Of a DNA stretch of 64,000 bases, positions 43,544-52,303 are shown one piece after another. Every line of letters begins with the position of its first letter. Within the stretch, counting starts at the first letter, position 1. Source of the DNA: an uncultured Nitrospira sp. (lineage in GTDB: Bacteria; Nitrospirota; Nitrospiria; Nitrospirales; Nitrospiraceae); contig CABVRW010000001.1 in the NCBI GenBank assembly GCA_902500785.1, positions 46,863 to 110,862 of the forward strand, read 5' to 3'. Both the position numbers and the translations under genes were made by a program. Under the pieces are notes generated by a model. That model did no database searches. It was given only the letters and a program-made list of their open reading frames with translations, and was not told the DNA's origin.

Positions 43544-44239
43544 ATGACGCCTCTCTCAGTCCCACATATTTCGCGCACAAGCCGGCAGACTGAGGTCGCC
43601 GCGTTGTTTGACGTCGACAATACCTTGCTCCCCGGCCAGGCGAGCGAAGTTCGGTTTTTTCGATTTCTCTGGAAGCGGGGGCTCGTCGGATGGCGTGAGC
43701 TTCGTGACAGTGTCGGATGCGTGCTCCGTTGCGCTCCTCCGATTTCCTTGCACCCTCTGCGAGAACGGAAGCTCTACCTAGCCGGGAAGGCTGCGGTCGA
43801 AGTCGAGTCTCTGGCAGAAGAGTTCTGCCGCGCGGAACTCGTTCCGCGTCTTTCCGCGCAAGGGTTGTCTCGCATGGACGAACATCGTCGGGCTGGGCAT
43901 CATATCGTGCTGGTGACCGGATCGCTCGATTTTCTCATGGCTCCACTCGCTGCCTTGCTGGAGGTGCCGACCTTGCTGGCTGCGAGGTTGGAACGGCAAC
44001 ACCACCGGTTTACCGGTCATGTGTGCGAGCCCCTTCCCTACGGTCCCGGCAAGCGCGAATTGATTGTACAGTTGATTCAGGACTCCCGCATTGATCTAGC
44101 TCAGTCGTTCGCGTATGGCGATAGTCCCGGTGATGTTGAATTGCTTCAAATGGTGGGGCATCCGTTGGTCGTGAATCCTATTCGAGGGATGGGTCGCATC
44201 GCGCGACGGAACGGATGGCCTGTGGCGACATGGACATGA
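43544..44239 (+). CDS. HAD-superfamily (subclass IB) phosphatase
   Basis: A protein of about 231 residues with the four HAD motifs: LFDVDNTLLPG (nucleophile Asp), VLVTGSLDF (Thr motif), a lysine near GPGKRELIV and YGDSPGDVELL (metal site). It resembles the SerB/HAD-IB group, whose members act on phosphoserine or phospholipid-type monoesters; the substrate cannot be fixed here. ATG 43544 is chosen as the start nearest the first motif. It overlaps queE by four bases. Confidence 0.83.
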   Translation: MTPLSVPHISRTSRQTEVAALFDVDNTLLPGQASEVRFFRFLWKRGLVGWRELRDSVGCVLRCAPPISLHPLRERKLYLAGKAAVEVESLAEEFCRAELVPRLSAQGLSRMDEHRRAGHHIVLVTGSLDFLMAPLAALLEVPTLLAARLERQHHRFTGHVCEPLPYGPGKRELIVQLIQDSRIDLAQSFAYGDSPGDVELLQMVGHPLVVNPIRGMGRIARRNGWPVATWT

Positions 44240-44928
44240 GTGTGACGGCGGGTGACTCAGTGATACGCCACGCGTCGACTCAATCGACGATGGTCACGGT
44301 CACGGAAATTTTCCACAGTATTCAGGGTGAATCCACGTATGTCGGCCGTCCTTGTGTGTTCGTTCGTTTGACGGGGTGTCCTCTGCGCTGCACCTGGTGT
44401 GACACGGCCTATGCGTTCTACGGCGGCCGGGCCATGACGCTGAACGACGTCGTCGAGCAGGTCCGCGCGTTCGATTGTGATCTCGTGGAAGTAACTGGCG
44501 GGGAGCCGTTGAGTCAGCCGGCGGCTCTGCCGTTGTTGACCCGGCTCTGTGACGAGGAGTTCGAGGTGCTGGTCGAGACCAGCGGGGCCATCGATACTGC
44601 GGGCGTCGACCGGCGTGTGCATGTGATTCTCGATGTGAAATGTCCTGGGAGCGGGATGACCGATCGTATGCATTGGCCGAACCTCGATCGGCTCACGCCC
44701 CAGGATGAAGTGAAGTTTGTGATCAAGGATCGGGCGGACTACGAATGGGCGCGAGAGGTGCTTCTCAGCCGGAAGCTTGCCGCGCGGTGCACGGTGCTGA
44801 TGAGCCCCGTATTCGGTGAGGTGGAGGTGCGTCAGTTGGCGGAGTGGGTGTTGGCCGACAAGTTGCCGACGCGGTTCCAACTGCAACTCCACAAGTACAT
44901 TTGGGCGCCGGACATGCGAGGGGTATGA
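44236..44928 (+). CDS. queE: 7-carboxy-7-deazaguanine synthase
   Basis: A radical-SAM enzyme of about 230 residues that converts carboxy-tetrahydropterin to 7-carboxy-7-deazaguanine in queuosine synthesis. It has the N-terminal EIFHSIQGESTYVGRPCVFV, the cluster motif GCPLRCTWCDT (Cx3Cx2C), EVTGGEPLSQP and LDVKCPGSGM, all typical of QueE. ATG 44236 overlaps the HAD stop; homology starts at about 44290. Other queuosine genes are not in the window. Confidence 0.92.
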   Translation: MSVTAGDSVIRHASTQSTMVTVTEIFHSIQGESTYVGRPCVFVRLTGCPLRCTWCDTAYAFYGGRAMTLNDVVEQVRAFDCDLVEVTGGEPLSQPAALPLLTRLCDEEFEVLVETSGAIDTAGVDRRVHVILDVKCPGSGMTDRMHWPNLDRLTPQDEVKFVIKDRADYEWAREVLLSRKLAARCTVLMSPVFGEVEVRQLAEWVLADKLPTRFQLQLHKYIWAPDMRGV

Positions 44929-44992
44929 GCGTTCGGTGGCGTTGAAGATCGACCATCTGTGATCGGTGAAGGGCCAGAACTAGGGAGGATTG

Positions 44993-46513
44993 ATGAAGAA
45001 GATTCAAATCCAAGTGCAGGTGGGACGGGCGGAGAATGAGGCGGCCGAAGTGTTGGTGTTGCTCCGGTGCGAGGGAGATTCTGATCTCGTACAAGAGGCG
45101 GCCGCGATCGATGCTCAACTTGGCGGACAGCTGGCCGCACTGATCCGGCGCGGAGAATTTGAGGGCAAGCTCGGCGAAGGGTTGCTGATGCACACGCAGG
45201 GCAAGGCCAAGGCGAAACGGCTGCTGCTGGCCGGGTTGGGAAAGGAAAAGGATCTGCGGCTGGATGCATTTCGCCAGGCCCTAGGCTCTGCGGTGAAGCG
45301 TGTCCGTCAATCCAAAGTGTCGTCCTTCGCCGTCGTGATGCCGGCGTCACTGCTGGATGAAATTCCGGTTCAAGACGTGGCGCAAGCTTTGGCGGAGGGA
45401 GCCATCCTCGGCAACTATCAATTCACGGCCTATCGCAGCGCCAACGGATCCAAGCCGGTCGATGTCGAACGCCTGACGATTCACACCGCGCAAGCCTCGT
45501 TGCTCTCACAGATGACTGAGGGGATTCGGCGCGGCGTGGCGACGGCGGAGGCCACGGTATTGGTTCGCGACCTGTGCAACCATCCGGCCAATGTCATGAC
45601 GCCGACGCGCATCGTGCGTGAAGCCAAGAAGGTGGCGAAGGAATCGGGCGTACGGTTGAAGGTGCTTGAACAGAAGGACATGGAGCAACTCGGGATGGGC
45701 GCCTTACTCGGGGTGGCGCGGGGCAGCCACGAACCGCCGAAGTTCATTATCCTTGAATATAAAGGTGCCAAAGCGAAGAAGGGAGATCCTCCGGTTGTAC
45801 TGGTCGGCAAGACCATTACCTTTGACACCGGCGGTATCTCGCTCAAACCGGCCGAGAACATGGAACACATGAAGGCGGACATGACGGGCGGCGCCGAGGT
45901 GTTGGCGACCATGCGGGCCGCGGCAAGGCTTAAGCTGCCCCTCCACCTCGTCAGCATTTTGCCGGTAGCTGAAAATATGCCGGGTGGGCGCGCGATGCGG
46001 CCCGGCGATATCGTGACGACGTTGTCCGGCAAGACCGTCGAGGTCCAAAACACTGATGCCGAGGGCCGGTTGATTCTATCGGACGCATTGGCCTATGCCA
46101 CCCGCTATAAACCGGCCGTGCTGATCGATATCGCGACCCTCACCGGAGCCTGTGTCGTGGCGCTCGGCCAATTCGCCATTGGGATGTTCGGCAACAACGA
46201 TCAAGTGAAAGAGGATGTTCGGAGCGCCGGCATGCGGGCCGGTGAACGTGTCTGGGAGATGCCCTTGTGGGAGGAGTATTTCGAGCAATTACGCAGCGAT
46301 GTGGCGGATATGCGGAATATCGGCGGCCGGGGCGGAGGGATGATTACGGCCGCGTTGTTTCTGAGCAAGTTTGTGGGTGATTGCCCTTGGATCCATCTAG
46401 ACATCGCCAGCACTGATTGGAGCGAGCGCGAACGGGCCTACCTGCCGAAAGGGCCGACCGGGATCGGTACGCGGCTGCTCATTCAGTTCTTGCTCGATCG
46501 CACGTTGCCGTAG
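44993..46513 (+). CDS. pepA: Leucyl aminopeptidase (M17)
   Basis: A 506-residue cytosolic zinc/manganese aminopeptidase that trims N-terminal residues from peptides. The catalytic domain shows VGKTITFDTGGISLKP (Lys and Asp), MKADMTGGAEVLATM and the signature NTDAEGRLILSDALAYA. The N-terminal domain is a typical macro-like fold. ATG 44993 follows GGGAGG; length is normal. As in E. coli, a DNA-binding side role is possible but not testable here. Confidence 0.95.
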   Translation: MKKIQIQVQVGRAENEAAEVLVLLRCEGDSDLVQEAAAIDAQLGGQLAALIRRGEFEGKLGEGLLMHTQGKAKAKRLLLAGLGKEKDLRLDAFRQALGSAVKRVRQSKVSSFAVVMPASLLDEIPVQDVAQALAEGAILGNYQFTAYRSANGSKPVDVERLTIHTAQASLLSQMTEGIRRGVATAEATVLVRDLCNHPANVMTPTRIVREAKKVAKESGVRLKVLEQKDMEQLGMGALLGVARGSHEPPKFIILEYKGAKAKKGDPPVVLVGKTITFDTGGISLKPAENMEHMKADMTGGAEVLATMRAAARLKLPLHLVSILPVAENMPGGRAMRPGDIVTTLSGKTVEVQNTDAEGRLILSDALAYATRYKPAVLIDIATLTGACVVALGQFAIGMFGNNDQVKEDVRSAGMRAGERVWEMPLWEEYFEQLRSDVADMRNIGGRGGGMITAALFLSKFVGDCPWIHLDIASTDWSERERAYLPKGPTGIGTRLLIQFLLDRTLP

Positions 46514-46587
46514 AGACGATGAAACAGCGTGAGTGACAGCATCGGGAGCACGGCCGCTTTCTTGCCAGATCGGCGGAGTAGGGAGTT

Positions 46588-47739
46588 ATGACATTACGCG
46601 AGCAAATCGGTCAGCTCTTTATGATGGGGTTCACCGGAACCACGGTCCATAAAGAGCTGGCCTCGTTTCTCAAGGCCTACACACCGGGCGGCGTCATTTT
46701 TTTTCGACGCAATCTCGAATCGGTCCAGCAAATCGTCGATCTCACCAATGGGCTGCAAAAACTGTCGACCGCTTCTCCGCTGCTGATCGCGATTGATCAA
46801 GAAGGCGGCCGTGTGTCGCGCCTGCCTGCCGGGTTTACGATTTTTCCCCCTTGCGGTCAGCTGGGACAGTGTAACTCCAGTGAACTGGCCTACTCCGCTG
46901 CCGCCACCATTGCGAAAGAGTTGCGGGTCGTGGGGATCAACATGAACATGTCCCCGGTGCTGGATGTGAACAGCAATCCGGACAATCCCGTGATCGGCGA
47001 CCGGGCATTCGGCGCCACACCCGATCTTGTCGGAGCGATGGGATTGGCGACCATCGGAGGACTGCAGGACAATCTCGTGGTCGCGTGCGGGAAACACTTC
47101 CCTGGCCATGGAGATACAGCGACGGATTCACATAAGGAACTTCCTCTCGTCGATGCGGGTCTGCAACGGTTACGCGACACGGAATTTCCTCCGTTTCAAC
47201 AGGCCATTCGGCACGGCGTGGCCAGCTTGATGACGGCCCATGTGCTGTATCGAGCCTTAGATCCGGACGCGCCGGCGACCTTATCATCGGCGGTGATCCA
47301 GCGTTTGTTGCGCGAGGAGTTTGGCTATGAGGGCGTGGTGTTCACCGACGATCTGGAGATGCATGCCATTATTGATCACGACGGGATCGGCGAAGCGGCG
47401 GTCCGGTCGTTTGTGGCCGGCTGCGATGTGCTGTTGATCTGCAAGGACCAGGATCAGGTCATGACGGCTATGCAGGCGATGGAGCGCGCGGTGAAAGATG
47501 GTCGAATCACGCAGGATAGATTGGAGCAGTCGCTGGTGCGCGTGGCGCAGCTCAAGGCACGGTACCTTCATCCCTACAAGCCGGTCACGATTTCTGATGC
47601 GCGGCTGGTGGTCGGGTGCCGGTCTCATAAAGTGCTGCTCGATTCATGGCAGAAGGCCTATGCGCGTATCCCCAAACTGATGTCGTCCGAGAGACCCCAG
47701 TCGGCGCCATCCCACGATTCGCCCGTGACGCATGTCTGA
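46588..47739 (+). CDS. nagZ: Beta-N-acetylhexosaminidase (GH3)
   Basis: A 383-residue GH3 glycosidase that removes N-acetylglucosamine from muropeptides in cell-wall recycling. It has LIAIDQEGGRVSRL, the loop motif KHFPGHGDTATDSHKELP and the nucleophile segment VVFTDDLEMHA. It lacks a signal peptide, as expected for cytosolic NagZ. The C-terminal 45 residues extend past the usual barrel. It lies 74 bases downstream of pepA. Confidence 0.93.
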   Translation: MTLREQIGQLFMMGFTGTTVHKELASFLKAYTPGGVIFFRRNLESVQQIVDLTNGLQKLSTASPLLIAIDQEGGRVSRLPAGFTIFPPCGQLGQCNSSELAYSAAATIAKELRVVGINMNMSPVLDVNSNPDNPVIGDRAFGATPDLVGAMGLATIGGLQDNLVVACGKHFPGHGDTATDSHKELPLVDAGLQRLRDTEFPPFQQAIRHGVASLMTAHVLYRALDPDAPATLSSAVIQRLLREEFGYEGVVFTDDLEMHAIIDHDGIGEAAVRSFVAGCDVLLICKDQDQVMTAMQAMERAVKDGRITQDRLEQSLVRVAQLKARYLHPYKPVTISDARLVVGCRSHKVLLDSWQKAYARIPKLMSSERPQSAPSHDSPVTHV

Positions 47740-47887
47740 GAGGTGTGCGGTCTGGATCCGGACGGACGACCGAGGGTATGTATGTGGAGACTCAGCTGAC
47801 GGAGTCCAGGCTGGCTTTTCGTTCAGCGATCTGATTGACTATCGGGCTCTATGACGGAGCCCTTCTCTCCTTTCACAGAGAGGCGGT

Positions 47888-48274
47888 ATGGCGATCAAAA
47901 AAGGTGACATTCTCGACGAGCGTAAACGCTTTCCGGATTCATGTGGACTGGTGGTCAAGGTGGCCGGCGGCGGCGAGGGATTTCAGAAGGTCCTCTGTTG
48001 CGGACACGAACTGACCGAAGAAGATGTGGTGCCGGATATCGTCTCGTCGAGAGGCCGGAAAAAGGGCGCGTTGCTTCCCGGTGCCATGCTGGAAGAAAAG
48101 CGGCAGTTCTCCGATGCCTGCGGCCTGCGCCTCATGGTAATTGACGGCGGAGCCGGGTTTCAGGGAATCGACTGTTGTGGGCATACCATCACGGCCGGGG
48201 CGGTCAACAGATTGCAATTCGGTCAACCGCTGGAGGACGCTCCTGTGCCGACCGGTCCGGCAGGGCAGGCATAA
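47888..48274 (+). CDS. Tandem desulforedoxin-like protein
   Basis: A 128-residue protein made of two copies of one module (about residues 3-50 and 60-108). Each runs KKGxxL, then xDxCGLxxxV, a Gly-rich turn, GFQ and CCGHxxT. This resembles the desulforedoxin knuckle (CxxCG...CCG), but the first ligand Cys is missing (PDSCG, SDACG) and a His follows CCG in both copies. Iron or zinc binding by three Cys plus His is therefore a hypothesis. It has no signal peptide; its stop overlaps the next start by one base. Confidence 0.72.
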   Translation: MAIKKGDILDERKRFPDSCGLVVKVAGGGEGFQKVLCCGHELTEEDVVPDIVSSRGRKKGALLPGAMLEEKRQFSDACGLRLMVIDGGAGFQGIDCCGHTITAGAVNRLQFGQPLEDAPVPTGPAGQA

Positions 48275-48795
48275 TGGCATCACACGGGTTGCCTGAATCC
48301 GAGAAGAAGTTTCATCGTCCCAGTATGCGGTGGTGGCTCGGATTGATGGATCAGCTGGACCGGCTAGGGTATGTGGCGGCCGGGTTCAGCCTGCTGGCCC
48401 TGGGAATGATTGTTTTTGTCCATGCCTGGTATATTTTCCTGTCTCGCCCGATGCAGCTGGCCCTCCTGCCTGCCGGGCTTAAGTTATTGAATGATCTGCT
48501 CCTCGTCATCATTCTTCTGGAACTGTTTCGCACGGTCGTACGGTTTCTTCAGACGGAAGTGTTGGAGCTGGAGCCGTATCTGTCGGTGGGCATCATCGCC
48601 TGCACGCGAAGGCTGCTGACGGCGAGTGCGGAACTCTCCTATCAGCTCGAACTGGTGCCCAGAGAGACCCGGCATGAGTTATTCCAGCAATATCTCATGG
48701 ATGTCGGCCTGAACGTGGTCGTCATTATTATCCTCATCTTGGGTTTGTACCTGCTTCGCACGCGTCCTACGACAGAACGTCCCGCTACGATCTAA
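48274..48795 (+). CDS. PsiE-like membrane protein
   Basis: A 173-residue protein with four predicted spans: VAAGFSLLALGMIVFVHAWY, LLNDLLLVIILLELFRTV, VGIIACTRRLLTASAEL and VVVIIILILGLYLL. The pattern and the LLxxELxxxxxRF core match the phosphate-starvation-inducible PsiE family, whose function is poorly known. ATG 48274 shares a base with the preceding stop, so it is coupled to the desulforedoxin-like gene. Confidence 0.72.
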   Translation: MASHGLPESEKKFHRPSMRWWLGLMDQLDRLGYVAAGFSLLALGMIVFVHAWYIFLSRPMQLALLPAGLKLLNDLLLVIILLELFRTVVRFLQTEVLELEPYLSVGIIACTRRLLTASAELSYQLELVPRETRHELFQQYLMDVGLNVVVIIILILGLYLLRTRPTTERPATI

Positions 48796-48888
48796 ATCGA
48801 CTGTGAACCGAACAGCAGGGGGACCGATAGGTCCATCTTGCCCTCCTCCCGCCTCTTATGGCATCATGCACCTCTTCTTGGAGGCGCG

Positions 48889-49350
48889 GTGGCCACATTG
48901 CTCGAATATGTGGGGTCAGTGCATATCTACCTCGGGCCGTACCGGGGGAATCCTATTGCCTTGTATTTGAAACGCACGGAGACCGGGTGCCAGATTGGTC
49001 CTCGGGCCTACCCATGGAATGATGTGATGGGCGCGGGGGAAACCCCGAACAAGGCCGCCGCGGATTTCGAAGAAAAGTGGAAAGGTAAAGGGCTCGCGGC
49101 CGATATGTATTCAGGCCCTTCTTGGGAGGGTGGGATTAAGCCGGAGAGGCCTGCTCCGCCCAAGCCCGCGGCTCCGCCCAAACCTCCGGCTGCTCCGGCA
49201 GCTGGGACGCCCGCTTCGTCGGCAAAGAGTGCTTCGAGTCCGGCGGCCGGATCTCCTCCATCTGAGGCGGTGGCCGCGAAGCCGGTGGCTCAGGCTGCCG
49301 CAGTGCCCCCCACGACCGATCCGGTTGCTCCAACCGAAGCATCGTCATAA
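48889..49350 (+). CDS. Small protein with Ala/Pro-rich tail, function unknown
   Basis: A protein of about 153 residues. Residues 1-75 are a compact ordered part (VHIYLGPYRGNPIALYLKR, GPRAYPWNDVMGAGETPN) and the rest is disordered and rich in Ala, Pro and Ser with lysine spacers. GTG 48889 is preceded by TTGGAGG at 48879-48885; a TTG at 48838 in the same frame lacks such a site. No family recognised. It converges with the permease gene. Confidence 0.65.
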   Translation: MATLLEYVGSVHIYLGPYRGNPIALYLKRTETGCQIGPRAYPWNDVMGAGETPNKAAADFEEKWKGKGLAADMYSGPSWEGGIKPERPAPPKPAAPPKPPAAPAAGTPASSAKSASSPAAGSPPSEAVAAKPVAQAAAVPPTTDPVAPTEASS

Positions 49351-49384
49351 CCCTTTCCATCACTCACTTGTTGGCATCGCTCGA

Positions 49385-50830
49385 TCATGCAGGCCGAGGT
49401 GTGTCCGTCTGTTCCGTCGACGGTTGCGTAGCGAGTTTGCTGTGGCGAAGGCCGTACATGGCATAGACCACCACGCCGACGATGGTCCAGACAAGGAACC
49501 GGATCCAGGTCATCCAGGGGAGGAAATACATCAAGCCTACGCAGGCCAAGACCCCCAACACAGGAACGACTGGCATGAAGGGTATACGGAAGGGCCGTGG
49601 ATGGTTCGGTCTCGTGTAGCGGAGCACCAGAATACCGATACAGACCAGGGCGAAGGCGAAGAGCGTACCGATGTTCGTCATATCCGCCGCCTCACCGATC
49701 GGAATCAGCGCGGACATGATGGCGACCGCCACACCGGTTAAATAGGTCGCGTGGTGAGGGGTTCGAAACTTCGGATGGACGCCTGAGAGCCAGGGACCGA
49801 GGAGGCCGTCTCGCGACATGGCAAAGAATACTCGAATCTGTCCCATCATCATGACGACTAGGACGCTCGTGATTCCAGCCACTGCTCCGGTCGCCACGAT
49901 GGCGGCACCCCACTTGAATCCTGCTACTCGTAGTCCTTCCGCCACCGGCGCATGGACGTCGATCTTTGCATAGGGCACCAACCCGGTCAGAACCGCGGCT
50001 ACCGCAATGTAAAGGAGCGTGCAGATCGCGAGCGAGGCGAAGATCCCAATGGGCAAATCGCGTTGGGGATTCTTGGCTTCCTCGGCCGTAGTGGACACGG
50101 CGTCGAATCCGATGTAGGCAAAGAAGACAATGGCGGCGGCTGCGCCGACGCCGGCGAAGCCGAATGGCATGAACGGCGACCAGTTGGCCGTATCGACGGA
50201 TGAAACGCCGACGCTAATAAAGAAGAGGATGACCGCTAATTTGATGATGACTATGATGCCGGTTGCTCGTGCGCTTTCCTTGACTCCGATAATCAAGATG
50301 GTCGTCACGAGCAGGACGATGACGGCGGCTGGGATATTCGCGATGCCTCCGTCCGAACCAGGGGGATGGGTAGCCCAATATGGGAGTTCGAGGCCCATAA
50401 GTGTGAGGATATTGTTAAAGTATCCGGACCATCCGATGGCGACCGCTACGCATGCGACGCCGTATTCCAGAATGAGGTTCCACCCCGTCAGCCAGGCGAG
50501 AAACTCTCCCAAGGTTGCATAGGAATAGGTATAGGCGCTGCCGGCCACCGGAATCATCGCGGCAAACTCTGCATAGCAGAGGGCGGCCAACCCGCAGGTG
50601 ATGCCCGATAGGATGAAGGAGAGTACGATACCAGGCCCGGCCCCGGGGCGATGCGCATCCCCCACGATGGCGGTCCCGATCAACACGAAAATACCAGTGC
50701 CGATAATGGCGCCGATGCCAAGCCCGGTTAGGTCCCAGGCGGTCAGGCTCCGTTTGAGGCGATGTTCAGGAGCGTCGGAATCAGCGAGAATTCGTTCGAT
50801 CGATTTGGTGCGAAACAGCGGATTGCCCAC
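49385..50830 (-). CDS. APC-superfamily amino-acid permease
   Basis: A 481-residue transporter with 12 predicted spans. The N-terminus NPLFRTKSIERILADSD followed by LTGLGIGAIIGTGIFVLIG is typical of cationic amino-acid transporter-like APC members; FFAYIGFDAVSTTAEEAKNP is the family's TM6 segment. GTG 50830 fits this N-terminus and has AGAGAGGA six bases upstream; ATGs further out lack it. It is next to a glutamine-amidotransferase-type hydrolase gene on the same strand, suggesting amine or amino-acid catabolism. Confidence 0.88.
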   Translation of the reverse strand: MGNPLFRTKSIERILADSDAPEHRLKRSLTAWDLTGLGIGAIIGTGIFVLIGTAIVGDAHRPGAGPGIVLSFILSGITCGLAALCYAEFAAMIPVAGSAYTYSYATLGEFLAWLTGWNLILEYGVACVAVAIGWSGYFNNILTLMGLELPYWATHPPGSDGGIANIPAAVIVLLVTTILIIGVKESARATGIIVIIKLAVILFFISVGVSSVDTANWSPFMPFGFAGVGAAAAIVFFAYIGFDAVSTTAEEAKNPQRDLPIGIFASLAICTLLYIAVAAVLTGLVPYAKIDVHAPVAEGLRVAGFKWGAAIVATGAVAGITSVLVVMMMGQIRVFFAMSRDGLLGPWLSGVHPKFRTPHHATYLTGVAVAIMSALIPIGEAADMTNIGTLFAFALVCIGILVLRYTRPNHPRPFRIPFMPVVPVLGVLACVGLMYFLPWMTWIRFLVWTIVGVVVYAMYGLRHSKLATQPSTEQTDTPRPA

Positions 50831-50893
50831 ACAGTGTCCTCTCTCCGGTAGCGGCACGCCCATGTCCGCTGTCACGGACGAATGCGCACGGTG

Positions 50894-51670
50894 TCATGAG
50901 TTGCTCCTGCGTGGCGCAGGCGAGGGTTGGCGTGACGGGCGGCGGGAGGCTACCCACAAAAACGTCTGAAAGAGTCGTCGGTGCAGGAGGTGGCGTTCAA
51001 ATAAAAATTCGGGGTGCCATTGCAGGCCCAGAAAAAACGGGTGTCCCGGGTGTTCGATGGCCTCGACGATTCCATCGGAAGCGGTGGCGCTGGCAATCAG
51101 AGCCCGCCCGACCGTTTTGACGGATTGGTGATGCGAGCTGTTCACTTGCATACGCGCCCGTTTGACGATTCGGTCGAGAAGGCTGCCGGGCGCGATGGAG
51201 ATGCGGTGAGAGACATTAACGGCCGGTGTTGTCTGGCGGTGCTCGAGCGCATTCTTTACTTGAGCGGGAATATCCTGGTAGAGGCTCCCTCCGCAAGCAA
51301 CATTCATGGCTTGCATGCCGCCGCAGATGGCCAGGGTTGGGATATGGTTGCGGATGGCCAGACGGACCAAGCCTAGCTCAAAGCTGGAGCGTCGTTGGGC
51401 GACGACCGGAAAGGTGTATCGTTTCCGCTCCCCATACAGGGCCGGATCTAAGTCCGGGCCGCTTCCGGTCAGGAGCAGCCCGTCGATCCCCTGCAAGAGG
51501 CGCCGGCGGGCCGCGTGGTCGGCCACAAGTGGAAGAATCACCGGCACGCCGCCCAGTTCCTCAATGGCGCGGACATACCGAGCCCGCAGAAAATATGCGG
51601 GCTCTTTGCCGCCCCATTCTTGACGATCACCGGCATGGAAGTCGGGGGTGACTCCGATGACGGGTTTCAT
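50894..51670 (-). CDS. Gamma-glutamyl-gamma-aminobutyrate hydrolase family protein (peptidase C26)
   Basis: A 258-residue class I glutamine amidotransferase-like hydrolase. The nucleophile Cys lies in LAICGGMQAMN, and the His and Glu in GLQWHPEF. DGLLLTGSGPDLDPALYG is the family's N-terminal motif (PuuD-like). Family members split gamma-glutamyl amides, for example in putrescine breakdown. ATG 51670 (MKPVIGVTPDF) is the homology start; the frame is open far upstream but without matching sequence. It follows the exported-protein gene by one base and precedes the permease. Confidence 0.88.
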   Translation of the reverse strand: MKPVIGVTPDFHAGDRQEWGGKEPAYFLRARYVRAIEELGGVPVILPLVADHAARRRLLQGIDGLLLTGSGPDLDPALYGERKRYTFPVVAQRRSSFELGLVRLAIRNHIPTLAICGGMQAMNVACGGSLYQDIPAQVKNALEHRQTTPAVNVSHRISIAPGSLLDRIVKRARMQVNSSHHQSVKTVGRALIASATASDGIVEAIEHPGHPFFLGLQWHPEFLFERHLLHRRLFQTFLWVASRRPSRQPSPAPRRSNS

Positions 51671-51671
51671 G

Positions 51672-52145
51672 CTAGCGGATCGGTTCCAAGGGCATCGGCA
51701 GAGGCTCTTGCGGAGCATAGTCGCCGGTCTCTCGGGCAGGCTCACCTGAGACACCGAGGAAACGAATCGGCTTATCGCCCTTGAGATGATCCGGCGTGAT
51801 GATGTAGGTGCCGTACATGCTCGGGATCCAGATATTCTTGGCCGTTTGTTCACTGCCTCCCGAGAAACCGTAGGCCAATCCGCCGACCACCCCGCCACAG
51901 ATCGCGAAGGCGAATTTGAGTGGAAAGTAGACAATGGTTGCCAGCGCAGACCCCGCTTGAATGCCCACACCCGAAGGGCTGGCATCATTCGACGAGACCG
52001 GCACATTGGAGGCGCTGCCCGATTCTTGCGCTGAAACAGGCACAATGAGAATAGCGAGAGAACACAGAGCTACCAAACTGAAGACGAGGACGTGTGACCA
52101 GAGGCTGCGTCGTCTTTTAAGGGGCAGATAGACAGAGACGTTCAC
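51672..52145 (-). CDS. Exported glycine-rich hydrophobic protein, function unknown
   Basis: A 157-residue protein with an N-terminal signal or anchor helix (VLVFSLVALCSLAILIVPVSAQ), a Ser-rich linker and a hydrophobic Gly-rich segment (ALATIVYFPLKFAFAICGG, VVGGLAYGFSGG). It ends with a soluble IWIPSMYGTYIITPDHL region. No family recognised; membrane or outer-envelope location is likely. The stop lies one base before the hydrolase ATG. Confidence 0.68.
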   Translation of the reverse strand: MNVSVYLPLKRRRSLWSHVLVFSLVALCSLAILIVPVSAQESGSASNVPVSSNDASPSGVGIQAGSALATIVYFPLKFAFAICGGVVGGLAYGFSGGSEQTAKNIWIPSMYGTYIITPDHLKGDKPIRFLGVSGEPARETGDYAPQEPLPMPLEPIR

Positions 52146-52236
52146 GTTGAGTGCCTCCTTCGTGCTGAAGTTCCGATGCGGTGTGAAGAAAAGTGAATGC
52201 CGATGAGTCCTGTACGAGTTCGACTAGTCCTGTGTC

Positions 52237-52264
52237 GTTATAACAAATTCCCCCCCGTTTTCAA
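52237..52264 (-). promoter_or_regulatory. Candidate promoter upstream of the exported protein
   Basis: On the minus strand TTGAAA (52259-52264), a 16-base spacer and TATAAC (52237-52242) lie about 90 bases before the start at 52145. It probably drives the exported protein, hydrolase and permease genes. Confidence 0.5.
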
Positions 52265-52303
52265 ACCCCTTCCCCCCTTGCTGTCCTCGCCGCCTGCTTC
52301 TTA

